Under the pieces are notes generated by a model that saw only the letters and a list, made by a program, of their open reading frames with translations, had not been told where the DNA came from and made no database searches. This document shows positions 21,898-30,708 of a DNA stretch of 45,000 nt, in pieces. The first letter of the stretch is position 1. Each line of letters opens with the position of its first letter. The translations under genes were made by a program, and so were the position numbers. The stretch is from Bacteroides sp. Marseille-P3684 (lineage in GTDB: Bacteria > Bacteroidota > Bacteroidia > Bacteroidales > Bacteroidaceae), in assembly GCF_900291465.1 (NCBI RefSeq), contig NZ_LT985808.1, positions 3,567,079 to 3,612,078 of the forward strand. Direction: 5' to 3'.

Positions 21898-21905
21898 CAA
21901 AGGTA
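21898..21905 (-). promoter_or_regulatory. -7 box of the thioredoxin-like gene
   Basis: Minus strand TACCTTTG, about 55 bp before the start; no clear -33 box. Confidence 0.45.
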
Positions 21906-22139
21906 AGTGTTTCAGGAAGAATCTCACCGCCTTTCTATTAATAAATTATAAAAAGAAGAAATATTTCGGAGAAACTATTTATAGTTTTAGGGTTTTCATT
22001 TATACTTGTCAACGATTTTACGGGCGGGTGTCAGACGGTCTTCCACTGAGGAGTCATTAAAGGAAAACTAACCCAACGAGCTGCCCACACGCCAGCCGTA
22101 AGAGAAACGAGAGTGTATAATCATAAAAACAGATACGCT

Positions 22140-22805
22140 ATGGTTAACAAGTACACAAAGTATATCAGAAACCGTGCTCCACGGCCAGAGTTGCACGACA
22201 AGATTCTCCTTGCCACGAAAGCGATGTTCTATAAACAAGGTATCAAACAGGTGCGCATGGACGACATCGCCAAGGAACTGACCATCTCGAAACGTACGCT
22301 TTACGAGATTTTCAACGACAAGGAAACGCTGCTGCTGGAATGCATCAAGTACAAACATCAGCAGGAGGAAAGCTACCTCCAGGCGCTCGACCTCTCGAAT
22401 GCCAATGTGCTGGAGGTGGTGCTGCGCTACTACGAATACACGATGAAGGAACTGCCGCACATCAACCCGACCTTCTTCGAGGACATGAAGAAGTATCCCG
22501 GCGTGCTGGCATACATGCGCAGCAAACGTGACCAGAACTTCAAGGATGTGGTGAGCTATTTCACCCGGGGCATCGAGCAGGGCATCTTCCTCCCCGATGT
22601 GGACATGGAGCTTTTCATCCGTCTGCTCAACCTGACGTTCGACCACAGCATGGAGTCGGAAATCTACAAGCAGTACCCGATGGACCGTGTCTACCGCGCC
22701 ATCCTCTTCACCCACTTGCGCGGCATCGCCACGGAAAAGGGACTGGCAATCCTCAATGACTTCATCCGCAAGCATGATGAGGAACAAGCCAAGCAGGAAG
22801 GCTGA
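22140..22805 (+). CDS. TetR/AcrR-family transcriptional regulator
   Basis: A 221-residue regulator. The N-terminal helix-turn-helix is clear: HDKILLATKAMFYKQGIKQVRMDDIAKEL, then TISKRTLYEIFNDKETLL (about residues 20-65). The remaining about 150 residues are helical, as expected for the ligand-binding/dimer domain. I prefer the ATG at 22140; a GTG at 22113 would add nine residues (MYNHKNRYA). Its ligand and targets are unknown; the convergent transporter pair is a possible but unproven target. A weak promoter candidate is TATACTTG at 22001-22008. Confidence 0.9.
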   Translation: MVNKYTKYIRNRAPRPELHDKILLATKAMFYKQGIKQVRMDDIAKELTISKRTLYEIFNDKETLLLECIKYKHQQEESYLQALDLSNANVLEVVLRYYEYTMKELPHINPTFFEDMKKYPGVLAYMRSKRDQNFKDVVSYFTRGIEQGIFLPDVDMELFIRLLNLTFDHSMESEIYKQYPMDRVYRAILFTHLRGIATEKGLAILNDFIRKHDEEQAKQEG

Positions 22806-22838
22806 CCCGCCCGACTTCCAAACTGAATAACAGATAAG

Positions 22839-22889
22839 ACTGACGCGATTGGCGTGGATTCGGAGAATCCGTCCGCCAATCGCGTCAGT
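22839..22889. terminator. Bidirectional terminator between tetR-like gene and mlaF
   Basis: A perfect 16-bp stem (22839-22854 with 22874-22889), with a second 6-bp hairpin GGATTC/GAATCC inside its loop. It serves two convergent genes whose stops lie 34 bp and 22 bp away. T-rich tails on either side are short (TGTGTTTG on plus). Confidence 0.75.
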
Positions 22890-22910
22890 TGTGTTTGTAT
22901 GGTAGCTATC

Positions 22911-23681
22911 CTACCCTTCGCGGGTCGTCATCTCCATATCCTTCACCTTCTTCAGTAAGTCGGAAGCAAAGATGAAGTCATTCAGGCGACGGTTGCTCGA
23001 AGTGAAGATTTCCTCCTTCGTGCCCTGCCACTCCTGGCGGCCTTCGTAGATGAAAAGGATGCTGTCGCCGATGCCCAACACGGAATTCATGTCGTGCGTG
23101 TTGATGATGGTGGTCATGTTATATTCGGTCGTGATGCTGTGAATCAGCTCGTCGATGACCAGCGAAGTCTTCGGGTCAAGACCGGAGTTCGGTTCGTCAC
23201 AGAAGAGGTACTGAGGCTGCAAGGCGATGGCACGCGCGATGGCTACGCGCTTCTGCATACCGCCACTGATTTCTCCCGGGTATTTCTGTTGTGCCTCACC
23301 CAGGTTGACACGGTCCAGACAGAAACGGGCACGCTTCAGACGGTCCCGGTAGGTGTCTGTGGAAAACATGTCGAGCGGGAACATCACGTTCTCCAGCACC
23401 GTCATCGAGTCGAAGAGGGCGGCACTCTGGAAAATCATGCCCATCTCACGACGCAAGGCAATCTTTTCCTTTTTATTCATGTTCAGGAAGTTCCGTCCGT
23501 CATACAGAATCTCGCCCTGCTCCGGGGTCAGCAGCCCGACGATGGACTTCATCAGGACAGTCTTTCCCGAACCACTCTGCCCGATGATGAGGTTGGTCTT
23601 CCCGTTTTCAAACACCGTACTGATGTCCTCCAGCACCGTGCGCCCTTCAAAGGACTTGCATACAGATTTGAGTTCAATCAT
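22911..23681 (-). CDS. mlaF: MlaF-type ABC transporter ATP-binding protein
   Basis: A 256-residue ATPase of the lipid-trafficking (Mla/MCE) group. Walker A GQSGSGKT (about 35-42), Q-loop region, signature ISGGMQKRVAIARA, Walker B YLFCDEPNSGLDP and switch His in THD are all present. The ATG at 23681 overlaps the stop of the permease gene as ATGA, which indicates translational coupling and rules out the longer upstream reading frame. With MlaE it would power phospholipid movement between inner and outer membrane; the MCE substrate-binding subunit (MlaD) is not next to it here. The name is by family. Confidence 0.9.
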   Translation of the reverse strand: MIELKSVCKSFEGRTVLEDISTVFENGKTNLIIGQSGSGKTVLMKSIVGLLTPEQGEILYDGRNFLNMNKKEKIALRREMGMIFQSAALFDSMTVLENVMFPLDMFSTDTYRDRLKRARFCLDRVNLGEAQQKYPGEISGGMQKRVAIARAIALQPQYLFCDEPNSGLDPKTSLVIDELIHSITTEYNMTTIINTHDMNSVLGIGDSILFIYEGRQEWQGTKEEIFTSSNRRLNDFIFASDLLKKVKDMEMTTREG

Positions 23682-24421
23682 TTCGTCAACAGTTGGGTTA
23701 GGAACAAATCGGAGAAGAGAATCAGGATGCTGCTGCACACCACCGCGTCGGTGCTCGCCTTGCCGACGGCTATCGAACCGCCCTCGACCGTATAGCCGAA
23801 AAAGGACGAAACGCTGGCTATGATGAAAGCGAAGAAAAACGACTTGATGATGCCGCACCACACGAACCACTCCGTGAATGAATATTGCAAACCGTAGGTC
23901 AGGTCTTCCGCGTTGATGATGCCACCGAACCATGCCGTGGCATACGCTCCCAGGATACCCGCAAAGATGCTGATGCTCACCAGCACGGGGATGAAGCTCA
24001 CCAGGGCGGCAATCTTGGGCATGATGAGGAAGTTGGCGGAATTGACCCCCATGATTTCAAGGGCGTCTATCTGTTGGGTGACGCGCATCGTGCCCAGCTC
24101 GGAGGCGATGTTCGAACCGACTTTTCCTGCCAGGATGAGACACATGATGGACGACGAAAATTCGAGCAACATGATTTCACGGGTGACAAAGCCGGTGGTG
24201 AACCGGGGCATCCACGCGCTCTGGATATTCAGTTTGATCTGGATACAGATGACTGCTCCGATGAAGAACGAAATGAGCAGGACAATGCCTATCGAGTTGA
24301 CACCCAGCTGTTCCAGTTCCTTGGCATACTGCTTGAAAAACATACGCCAACGCTCCGGACGGCCGAAGGTGCGCCCCATCAGAATCATGTAGCTGCCCAG
24401 TTGTTGAAGTGCTTTAAACAT
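23678..24421 (-). CDS. mlaE: MlaE-type ABC transporter permease
   Basis: A 247-residue membrane protein with five or so hydrophobic segments and the family signature EFSSSIMCLILAGKVGSNIASELGTMRVTEQ-like block (here GTMRVTQQIDALEIMGVN, about residues 135-155). MlaE forms the transmembrane dimer of the phospholipid transporter driven by MlaF. The start at 24421 (MFKALQQLGSYM) gives the usual length; the frame continues to 24508 without family support. It is the first gene of a two-gene operon, with TATTTTTG (24442-24449) as a -7 box 20 bp upstream. Confidence 0.9.
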   Translation of the reverse strand: MFKALQQLGSYMILMGRTFGRPERWRMFFKQYAKELEQLGVNSIGIVLLISFFIGAVICIQIKLNIQSAWMPRFTTGFVTREIMLLEFSSSIMCLILAGKVGSNIASELGTMRVTQQIDALEIMGVNSANFLIMPKIAALVSFIPVLVSISIFAGILGAYATAWFGGIINAEDLTYGLQYSFTEWFVWCGIIKSFFFAFIIASVSSFFGYTVEGGSIAVGKASTDAVVCSSILILFSDLFLTQLLTK

Positions 24422-24441
24422 TACTCTTGTGCTATTTTCTG

Positions 24442-24449
24442 CAAAAATA
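24442..24449 (-). promoter_or_regulatory. mlaEF promoter -7 box
   Basis: Minus strand TATTTTTG matches TAnnTTTG, 20 bp before mlaE. It is divergent from the lptB -7 box 65 bp away. Confidence 0.45.
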
Positions 24450-24514
24450 ATAGAAAACCTCCGATAGCGCCTTAGTTTCCCCCTCTTGATAACCTTTTTT
24501 AAAACCAAAAGTTG

Positions 24515-24522
24515 TATTTTTG
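24515..24522 (+). promoter_or_regulatory. lptB promoter -7 box
   Basis: Plus strand TATTTTTG, 18 bp before the lptB ATG, implying a very short leader. No clear -33 box at 19-21 bp. Confidence 0.5.
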
Positions 24523-24540
24523 CGCCAAATTCATTGAACT

Positions 24541-25344
24541 ATGGCGCACGATTCAGAGACTCTTGAAATGCACATTCCGGAAGACGGACGGATGGTCCTC
24601 CGCACGGAAGGACTGGTGAAGAAGTATGGCAAACGTACGGTGGTCAACCATGTTTCCATCAACGTGAAACAAGGAGAGATTGTCGGCCTGCTCGGACCGA
24701 ACGGTGCCGGGAAAACCACCTCGTTCTACATGACCACCGGTCTGATCGTGCCCAACGAAGGCCATATCTTCCTCAACGATCTCGACATCACCAAATACCC
24801 TGTCTACAAGCGGGCGCAGAACGGCATCGGCTACCTGGCACAGGAGGCGTCGGTCTTTCGCAAGATGAGTGTCGAGGACAACATCGCGTCCGTGCTGGAG
24901 ATGACCAACAAACCCCGCGAATACCAGCGCGAGAAGCTCGAAAGCCTGCTGACGGAGTTCCGCCTGCAAAAGGTGCGCAAGAATCTGGGAGACCAGCTAT
25001 CGGGTGGTGAACGCCGACGGACGGAGATTGCCCGCTGCCTCGCCATCGACCCCAAGTTCATCATGCTCGACGAACCGTTTGCCGGTGTAGACCCCATCGC
25101 CGTGGAAGACATCCAGCACATCGTCTGGCGTCTGAAGGACAAGAACATCGGTATCCTCATCACCGACCACAACGTACAGGAGACACTGTGCATCACCGAC
25201 CGTGCCTACCTCTTGTTTGAAGGAAAAATCCTCTTCCAGGGGACGCCCGAGGAACTGGCAGCCAACCAAGTGGTGCGCGAGAAATACCTCAGCCAGAGCT
25301 TCGTGCTCCGCCGCAAGGATTTCCAGCTCCGGGAAGACAACTGA
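24541..25344 (+). CDS. lptB: LPS export ABC transporter ATPase LptB
   Basis: A 267-residue ATPase. Walker [15 protein letters not shown] (about 51-64), signature [16 protein letters not shown], Walker [14 protein letters not shown] and the switch TDHNVQETL are intact and have the LptB form (for example [11 protein letters not shown]). With LptF and LptG it extracts LPS from the inner membrane and pushes it along the Lpt bridge. An N-terminal extension of about 17 residues precedes the family start ([12 protein letters not shown]); it is kept because the promoter allows it and the ATG at 24541 is the only good start. The gene stands alone. Confidence 0.93.
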   Translation: MAHDSETLEMHIPEDGRMVLRTEGLVKKYGKRTVVNHVSINVKQGEIVGLLGPNGAGKTTSFYMTTGLIVPNEGHIFLNDLDITKYPVYKRAQNGIGYLAQEASVFRKMSVEDNIASVLEMTNKPREYQREKLESLLTEFRLQKVRKNLGDQLSGGERRRTEIARCLAIDPKFIMLDEPFAGVDPIAVEDIQHIVWRLKDKNIGILITDHNVQETLCITDRAYLLFEGKILFQGTPEELAANQVVREKYLSQSFVLRRKDFQLREDN

Positions 25345-25411
25345 ACCACATCACGACACGGGAGGCCGTTCCTCACAGAAAGGAAGCTCCATCAGTCCCA
25401 TTTTGTATACG

Positions 25412-25450
25412 GAGGCGCAGAGAATCCCAAGCTCTGCGCCTCTGCCTTTT
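25412..25450 (+). terminator. Terminator after lptB
   Basis: A perfect 11-bp stem GAGGCGCAGAG/CTCTGCGCCTC with a 9-nt loop, followed by TGCCTTTTTTG, about 70 bp past the lptB stop. Confidence 0.9.
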
Positions 25451-25736
25451 TTGTACCGACGCCGACAGCCTCAGCAGAAGGCAGGCAACTTCCGCCTGAA
25501 GACTGCCCTGCCCTACCGAAGGGAATGTCCCGGACAGCAAAAATCAGAAAGAAACCAAAATCACCCGTCCGCTTGACAAAAACGGCTTAAACATTCCCTT
25601 CAGCTAACTCACACTTTGCAAAAGTCGGGCAAACCAGCAAGCAAACGCTAACGAATGCAAACAAAACCGCCCGAAAAAGCCTTCGATTTTAGAAAACTAT
25701 ACACTTCAATTCCGGAATATGAACAAAACGCGCCCG

Positions 25737-25816
25737 GAACAATATTGTTTCGTGAGCCAAACAATATTGTTTGACGCGTCAAACACATTAGTTTCATACT
25801 CCAAACACTATTGTTT
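25737..25816. repeat. Four 14-bp near-palindromes at an exact 22-bp period
   Basis: GAACAATATTGTTT (25737), AAACAATATTGTTT (25759), AAACACATTAGTTT (25781) and AAACACTATTGTTT (25803) begin exactly 22 bp apart; the three 8-bp spacers between them differ. Copy 2 is a perfect palindrome. Two helical turns between copies would place bound proteins on the same DNA face, which suggests an operator cluster or other protein-binding array. No gene lies within 400 bp on the left or about 660 bp on the right. Confidence 0.85.
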
Positions 25817-26481
25817 CGCCCGCGGAAGTCAAACCTTTGGAAAATGGAAGTAAAAAGAAGTGAGTTTCGTTCTCTGGAAGAAGGCCGGCGTCAACGAATC
25901 GGAAGGTAATAAAAGGAGGGGTAAAACGGCGTTATGAACAGTCAAAGGATACAGTTGCCCCATTTCCTCCGTCCCCATGCAACCGGAATAAGCCATTTGC
26001 CGTCAATGTGTATTTTGCGAATCGCCCGAGAAGGGCCTCGGAATCCACGGAACTGTATTTTGGTGCGAGGAAAGGCACTGTCGGGCGCTTCATTTGACAT
26101 TTTGACACTTCGGCATCCGGAGGAAGAACCGGGCAGTGTCCGTACGGATGCATGACGGAAGGCGAACGTACTGCACTCCGACTTACAGGCACCCAATATG
26201 TTAATTATTGGAGGGACGGCGAAAAAAGTGGTTGCATTTATTGCCAATTCAAATAATATGCGTTCCTTTGCTGCGTAATGGTGTAACATCAAAGTTACGA
26301 GATTTTTATTACATGGTTTTTACTCTTCGCCCGTCATTCTGACGCATAGGTAAACTCTCTGTCATTCTAATCCTTTAATTTTATTGCATACCATTGAGAG
26401 TCCGTCCGGTCATTGCCGGTCAGTGAACGGATGAGCTCTGAGAGTTTTACTATTTATTTTATTTACCATTTTATTTTCATT

Positions 26482-26760
26482 ATGAACATTTATGTAGGTA
26501 ACCTGAACTATCGGGTTAAGGAGAATGAGTTGAAACAGGCTTTGTCGGAGTTTGGTACAGTGGATTCCGTGAAAATCGTGACCGACCGCGAAACCGGACG
26601 TTCCAAAGGTTTTGCTTTCGTCGAGATGCCCAACGATGAAGAGGCTTCCAAAGTGATTGCCCAGCTGAACGGTGCTGAGTATGCAGGCCGTCAGGTGGTC
26701 ATCCGCGAGGCGACTCCGCGTGCTCCCCGCGAACCGCGTGAACCGCGCAGACGTGAATAA
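26482..26760 (+). CDS. Single-RRM RNA-binding protein
   Basis: A 92-residue protein with one RNA-recognition motif: RNP2 IYVGNL (residues 2-8) and RNP1 KGFAFVEM (about 43-50), followed by an Arg/Pro/Glu-rich tail (PREPREPRRRE type). It matches the small RRM proteins of Bacteroides (Rbp type), thought to act as RNA chaperones or post-transcriptional regulators in a phylum that lacks Hfq. The frame opens at 26413, but the family start is the ATG at 26482. The leader can fold around CCGG/CCGG and TCCGT/ACGGA (about 26403-26431). Confidence 0.93.
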   Translation: MNIYVGNLNYRVKENELKQALSEFGTVDSVKIVTDRETGRSKGFAFVEMPNDEEASKVIAQLNGAEYAGRQVVIREATPRAPREPREPRRRE

Positions 26761-26863
26761 ACCCGACTTCCGCCGGTTTCCATAACCGGCTCCATGGAGT
26801 GACAAACAACAGAAGACGGGTCGGCATCCGACAGGAGAACCGCCCCACCCTTCATGCCATAAC

Positions 26864-26918
26864 AGCGGCAGGACAGATTCCCCGACGGAAGGGGGTTCTG
26901 TGCCTGCCGCTTTGTTTT
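26864..26918 (+). terminator. Terminator after the RRM gene
   Basis: AGCGGCAGG (26864-26872) pairs with CCTGCCGCT (26903-26911), with further pairing inside, followed by TTGTTTT. Confidence 0.7.
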
Positions 26919-26977
26919 CAGGCATCCGTCTTACGCTGCCCTGAAAAAAGCGGAACTGCAATTTAATCCATTCTCTT

Positions 26978-27009
26978 TTTGGGGATTTAAAAGAATAACG
27001 CTAATTTTG
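26978..27009 (+). promoter_or_regulatory. tig promoter
   Basis: TTTG (26978-26981), 20-bp spacer, TAATTTTG (27002-27009): full match to the Bacteroides consensus, 70 bp before the tig start. Confidence 0.8.
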
Positions 27010-27079
27010 CGCACTCTTATGATTAATAATGAGGTAAAGTCGCAATAAAAATAGTAATCATTAAAAATAAATTGTCAGA

Positions 27080-28435
27080 ATGAACGTTTCATTAGAGAAC
27101 ATTGACAAGGTAAGCGCACTGCTTACGGTAAAATTGGAAAAAGAAGACTACGAGGCACGAGTTGAGAAGGCCCTGAAAGACTTCCGCAAAAAGGCAAACA
27201 TGCCGGGTTTCCGTCCGGGTATGGTTCCGATGGGCTTGATCAAGAAGCAGTATGGAACTGCCATCAAGGCTGAGGAAGTGAACAAAGTGCTTCAGGAAAA
27301 GGTTTATGAATATCTGAAAGATAACAAGGTGAACATGTTGGGCGAGCCCCTTCCCAATGAAGAGAAGCAACCCGCCATCGACTTTGCAAAGGACGAGGCT
27401 TTCGAATTTGTATTCGACATTGCCCTGGCTCCGGAGTTCGACGTCGTGCTTGACACCAACGATGAAATCGACTACTATACCATCGACGTAAACGACGAGC
27501 TGGTTGAGCGTCAGGTGAAAATGTACGCACAGCGTGGCGGAAACTACGAGAGCGTACAGGAGTACACCGAAGGTGACATGCTGAAAGGTCTGATTGCCGA
27601 GCTCGACGAGAACAACAACGTGAAGGAAGGCGGCATCCAGGTTGAGAACGCCGTGATGATGCCTACCTATATGAAGAACGACGAGCAGAAGGCTATCTTT
27701 GCCAATGCCAAGACCAACGAGGTGCTGGTGTTCAACCCGTCGGTTGCCTTTGACGGCAACGAGGCTGAAATCGCTTCCTTGCTGAAGATTGAGAAGGATG
27801 CCGTTGCCAACGTGAAGGGCAACTTCAGCTTCCAGGTAGAAGAAATCACCCACTTCGTTCCGGGCGAACTCAACCAGGAGTTGTTCGACAACATCTTCGG
27901 CGAAGGGGTCGTGAAGAGCGAAGAGGAGTTCCGCGGCAAAATCAAGAGCGAACTGGAAGAGCAGTTTGTCAACGACAGCAACTACAAGTTCCTCATCGAC
28001 ACCCGCGAATACCTGATGAAGAAAATCGGCAAGCTGGAATTCCCGGATGCCATCCTGAAGCGCATCATGCTGCTCAACAACCAGGAGAAGGGCGAAGCTT
28101 TCGTAGCCGAGAACTACGACCGCAGCATCGAGGAGCTGACCTGGCACCTCATCAAGGAGAAACTGGTTGCTGCCAACGAAATCAAGGTCGACAACAACGA
28201 CATCATGGACATGGCGAAGGAGGTTACCCGCATCCAGTTCGCACAGTACGGCATGCTGAACGTGCCCGATGACATGCTGGACAACTACGCCAAGGAAATG
28301 CTCAAGAGAAAGGACAGCGTCGAGCAGCTGGTTAACCGCAGCGTAGAGTCGAAGCTGGCTAAGGCTCTGAAAGATAAAGTGAAACTGAACAACAAGACTG
28401 TCTCTGTAGAAGACTTCAACAAGATGTTCGAATAA
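27080..28435 (+). CDS. tig: Trigger factor (ribosome-bound chaperone)
   Basis: A 451-residue chaperone that binds the ribosome exit tunnel and shields nascent chains. The N-terminal domain carries the ribosome-docking signature region FRKKANMPGFRPGMVPMGLIKKQYG (here split as GFRPGMVP near 41-48); the middle has a PPIase-like segment, shortened as in other Bacteroidetes; the C-terminal part is the long helical chaperone domain. It starts at 27080 after a strong promoter. Its neighbours clpP and clpX follow in the order common in many bacteria, though a terminator-like hairpin separates it from clpP. Confidence 0.95.
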   Translation: MNVSLENIDKVSALLTVKLEKEDYEARVEKALKDFRKKANMPGFRPGMVPMGLIKKQYGTAIKAEEVNKVLQEKVYEYLKDNKVNMLGEPLPNEEKQPAIDFAKDEAFEFVFDIALAPEFDVVLDTNDEIDYYTIDVNDELVERQVKMYAQRGGNYESVQEYTEGDMLKGLIAELDENNNVKEGGIQVENAVMMPTYMKNDEQKAIFANAKTNEVLVFNPSVAFDGNEAEIASLLKIEKDAVANVKGNFSFQVEEITHFVPGELNQELFDNIFGEGVVKSEEEFRGKIKSELEEQFVNDSNYKFLIDTREYLMKKIGKLEFPDAILKRIMLLNNQEKGEAFVAENYDRSIEELTWHLIKEKLVAANEIKVDNNDIMDMAKEVTRIQFAQYGMLNVPDDMLDNYAKEMLKRKDSVEQLVNRSVESKLAKALKDKVKLNNKTVSVEDFNKMFE

Positions 28436-28460
28436 GCAGCTTGTTTTGCTAAATCTTCCT

Positions 28461-28533
28461 AAAAGGGAGGCTTTTGGTACGAGTTATATTGTACATTTGT
28501 GCGCAATATCGGAGAGCCAGAAGCCTCTCTTTT
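28461..28533 (+). terminator. Terminator-like hairpin after tig, with a promoter element in its loop
   Basis: AAAAGGGAGGCTTTTGG (28461-28477) pairs with CCAGAAGCCTCTCTTTT (28517-28533) at 15 of 17 positions, ending in a T-tract (28530-28535). The 39-nt loop contains the clpP -7 box TACATTTG (28492-28499). Confidence 0.65.
28492..28499 (+). promoter_or_regulatory. clpP promoter -7 box
   Basis: TACATTTG matches TAnnTTTG, 108 bp before clpP. The only TTTG upstream (28473-28476) is 15 bp away, shorter than usual, so the -33 box is uncertain. Confidence 0.45.
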
Positions 28534-28606
28534 TTGACCCTTACCGAGCGGTTGCCGCGCTGCATGCCCGGCACTCCTTAAGGGCCTGACCCTAACTAAT
28601 TAAGCA

Positions 28607-29278
28607 ATGAATATGACAGACGATTTTAGAAAGTACGCCACCAAACATTTGGGAATGAACAGTATGGTACTCGACGACGTCATCAAGTCGCAGGGTTATC
28701 TCAATCCGTACATCCTCGAGGAACGTCAGCTCAACGTGACCCAGCTCGACGTGTTCTCCCGCCTGATGATGGACCGCATCATCTTCCTGGGCACTCCCAT
28801 CGACGACTATACCGCCAACACCTTGCAGGCACAGTTGCTCTATCTCGACTCCGTCGACCCGGGCAAGGACATCTCCATCTACATCAACTCTCCCGGCGGT
28901 TCGGTCTACGCCGGTCTGGGCATCTATGACACCATGCAGTTCATCTCCAGCGACGTAGCCACCATCTGTACCGGTATGGCAGCCTCCATGGCAGCCGTTC
29001 TGCTGGTAGCCGGAAAAGAGGGCAAACGTTCCGCGCTGACCCACTCGCGCGTGATGATACACCAGCCGATGGGCGGTGCACAGGGACAAGCGTCGGACAT
29101 CGAGATCACGGCCCGCGAAATCCAGAAGTTGAAAAAGGAACTCTACAGCATCATCGCCGACCACTCTCACACCGAGTTTGACAAAGTGTGGGCAGACTCT
29201 GACCGCGACTACTGGATGACAGCCCAGGAAGCCAAAGACTACGGCATGATCGACGAGGTCCTGGCACGCAAGAAGTGA
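28607..29278 (+). CDS. clpP: ATP-dependent Clp protease proteolytic subunit
   Basis: A 223-residue serine peptidase of the ClpP family. The triad is readable: Ser127 in TGMAASMAAVLL, His152 in SRVMIHQPMGG and Asp201 in DSDRDYWM. The YINSPGGSVYAGL loop is conserved. It forms the proteolytic double ring that works with ClpX, whose gene follows after 43 bp. Length is somewhat greater than the E. coli protein (207) because of an N-terminal extension; ATG codons at 28607 and 28613 are both possible. Confidence 0.95.
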   Translation: MNMTDDFRKYATKHLGMNSMVLDDVIKSQGYLNPYILEERQLNVTQLDVFSRLMMDRIIFLGTPIDDYTANTLQAQLLYLDSVDPGKDISIYINSPGGSVYAGLGIYDTMQFISSDVATICTGMAASMAAVLLVAGKEGKRSALTHSRVMIHQPMGGAQGQASDIEITAREIQKLKKELYSIIADHSHTEFDKVWADSDRDYWMTAQEAKDYGMIDEVLARKK

Positions 29279-29321
29279 CCCCGTAACTCAAGGACTCAAA
29301 AACTAAAAACCTAACAAGACA

Positions 29322-30566
<1,245 letters not shown>

Positions 30567-30631
30567 ACGAGGTCGGGAGCCGAAAAAGAGGGGACTTATT
30601 GCGTCGGAACCCGAAAATAGTATCGAAATAA

Positions 30632-30664
30632 TTTGTACTTTATAGTAAGTTGTTTATAATTTTG
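30632..30664 (+). promoter_or_regulatory. recQ promoter
   Basis: TTTG (30632-30635), 21-bp spacer, TAATTTTG (30657-30664), 45 bp before recQ. Confidence 0.8.
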
Positions 30665-30708
30665 TTAGTCATTCATTTCGATTTATTCAATTAACGAGAA
30701 CAAGCGAT

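Larger units (their letters stand above)
25345..26462. other. Long gene-free region between lptB and the RRM gene
   Basis: About 1.1 kb with no supportable gene: frames on either strand are short, overlap each other and lack family patterns. It contains the lptB terminator (25412-25450), the 22-bp-period palindrome array (25737-25816), an inverted repeat GCATCCG/CGGATGC near 26112 and 26145, and the leader of the RRM gene from about 26380. Confidence 0.55.

Noticed and set aside
25932-26292. Overlapping short frames on both strands in the lptB-RRM intergenic region
   Set aside because: They overlap each other, share no family pattern and have no promoter or ribosome-binding context.
26772-26790. 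GCCGGTT/AACCGGC hairpin right after the RRM gene as its terminator
   Set aside because: It lacks a T-tract; the stronger stem with T-rich tail at 26864-26918 is the better terminator.
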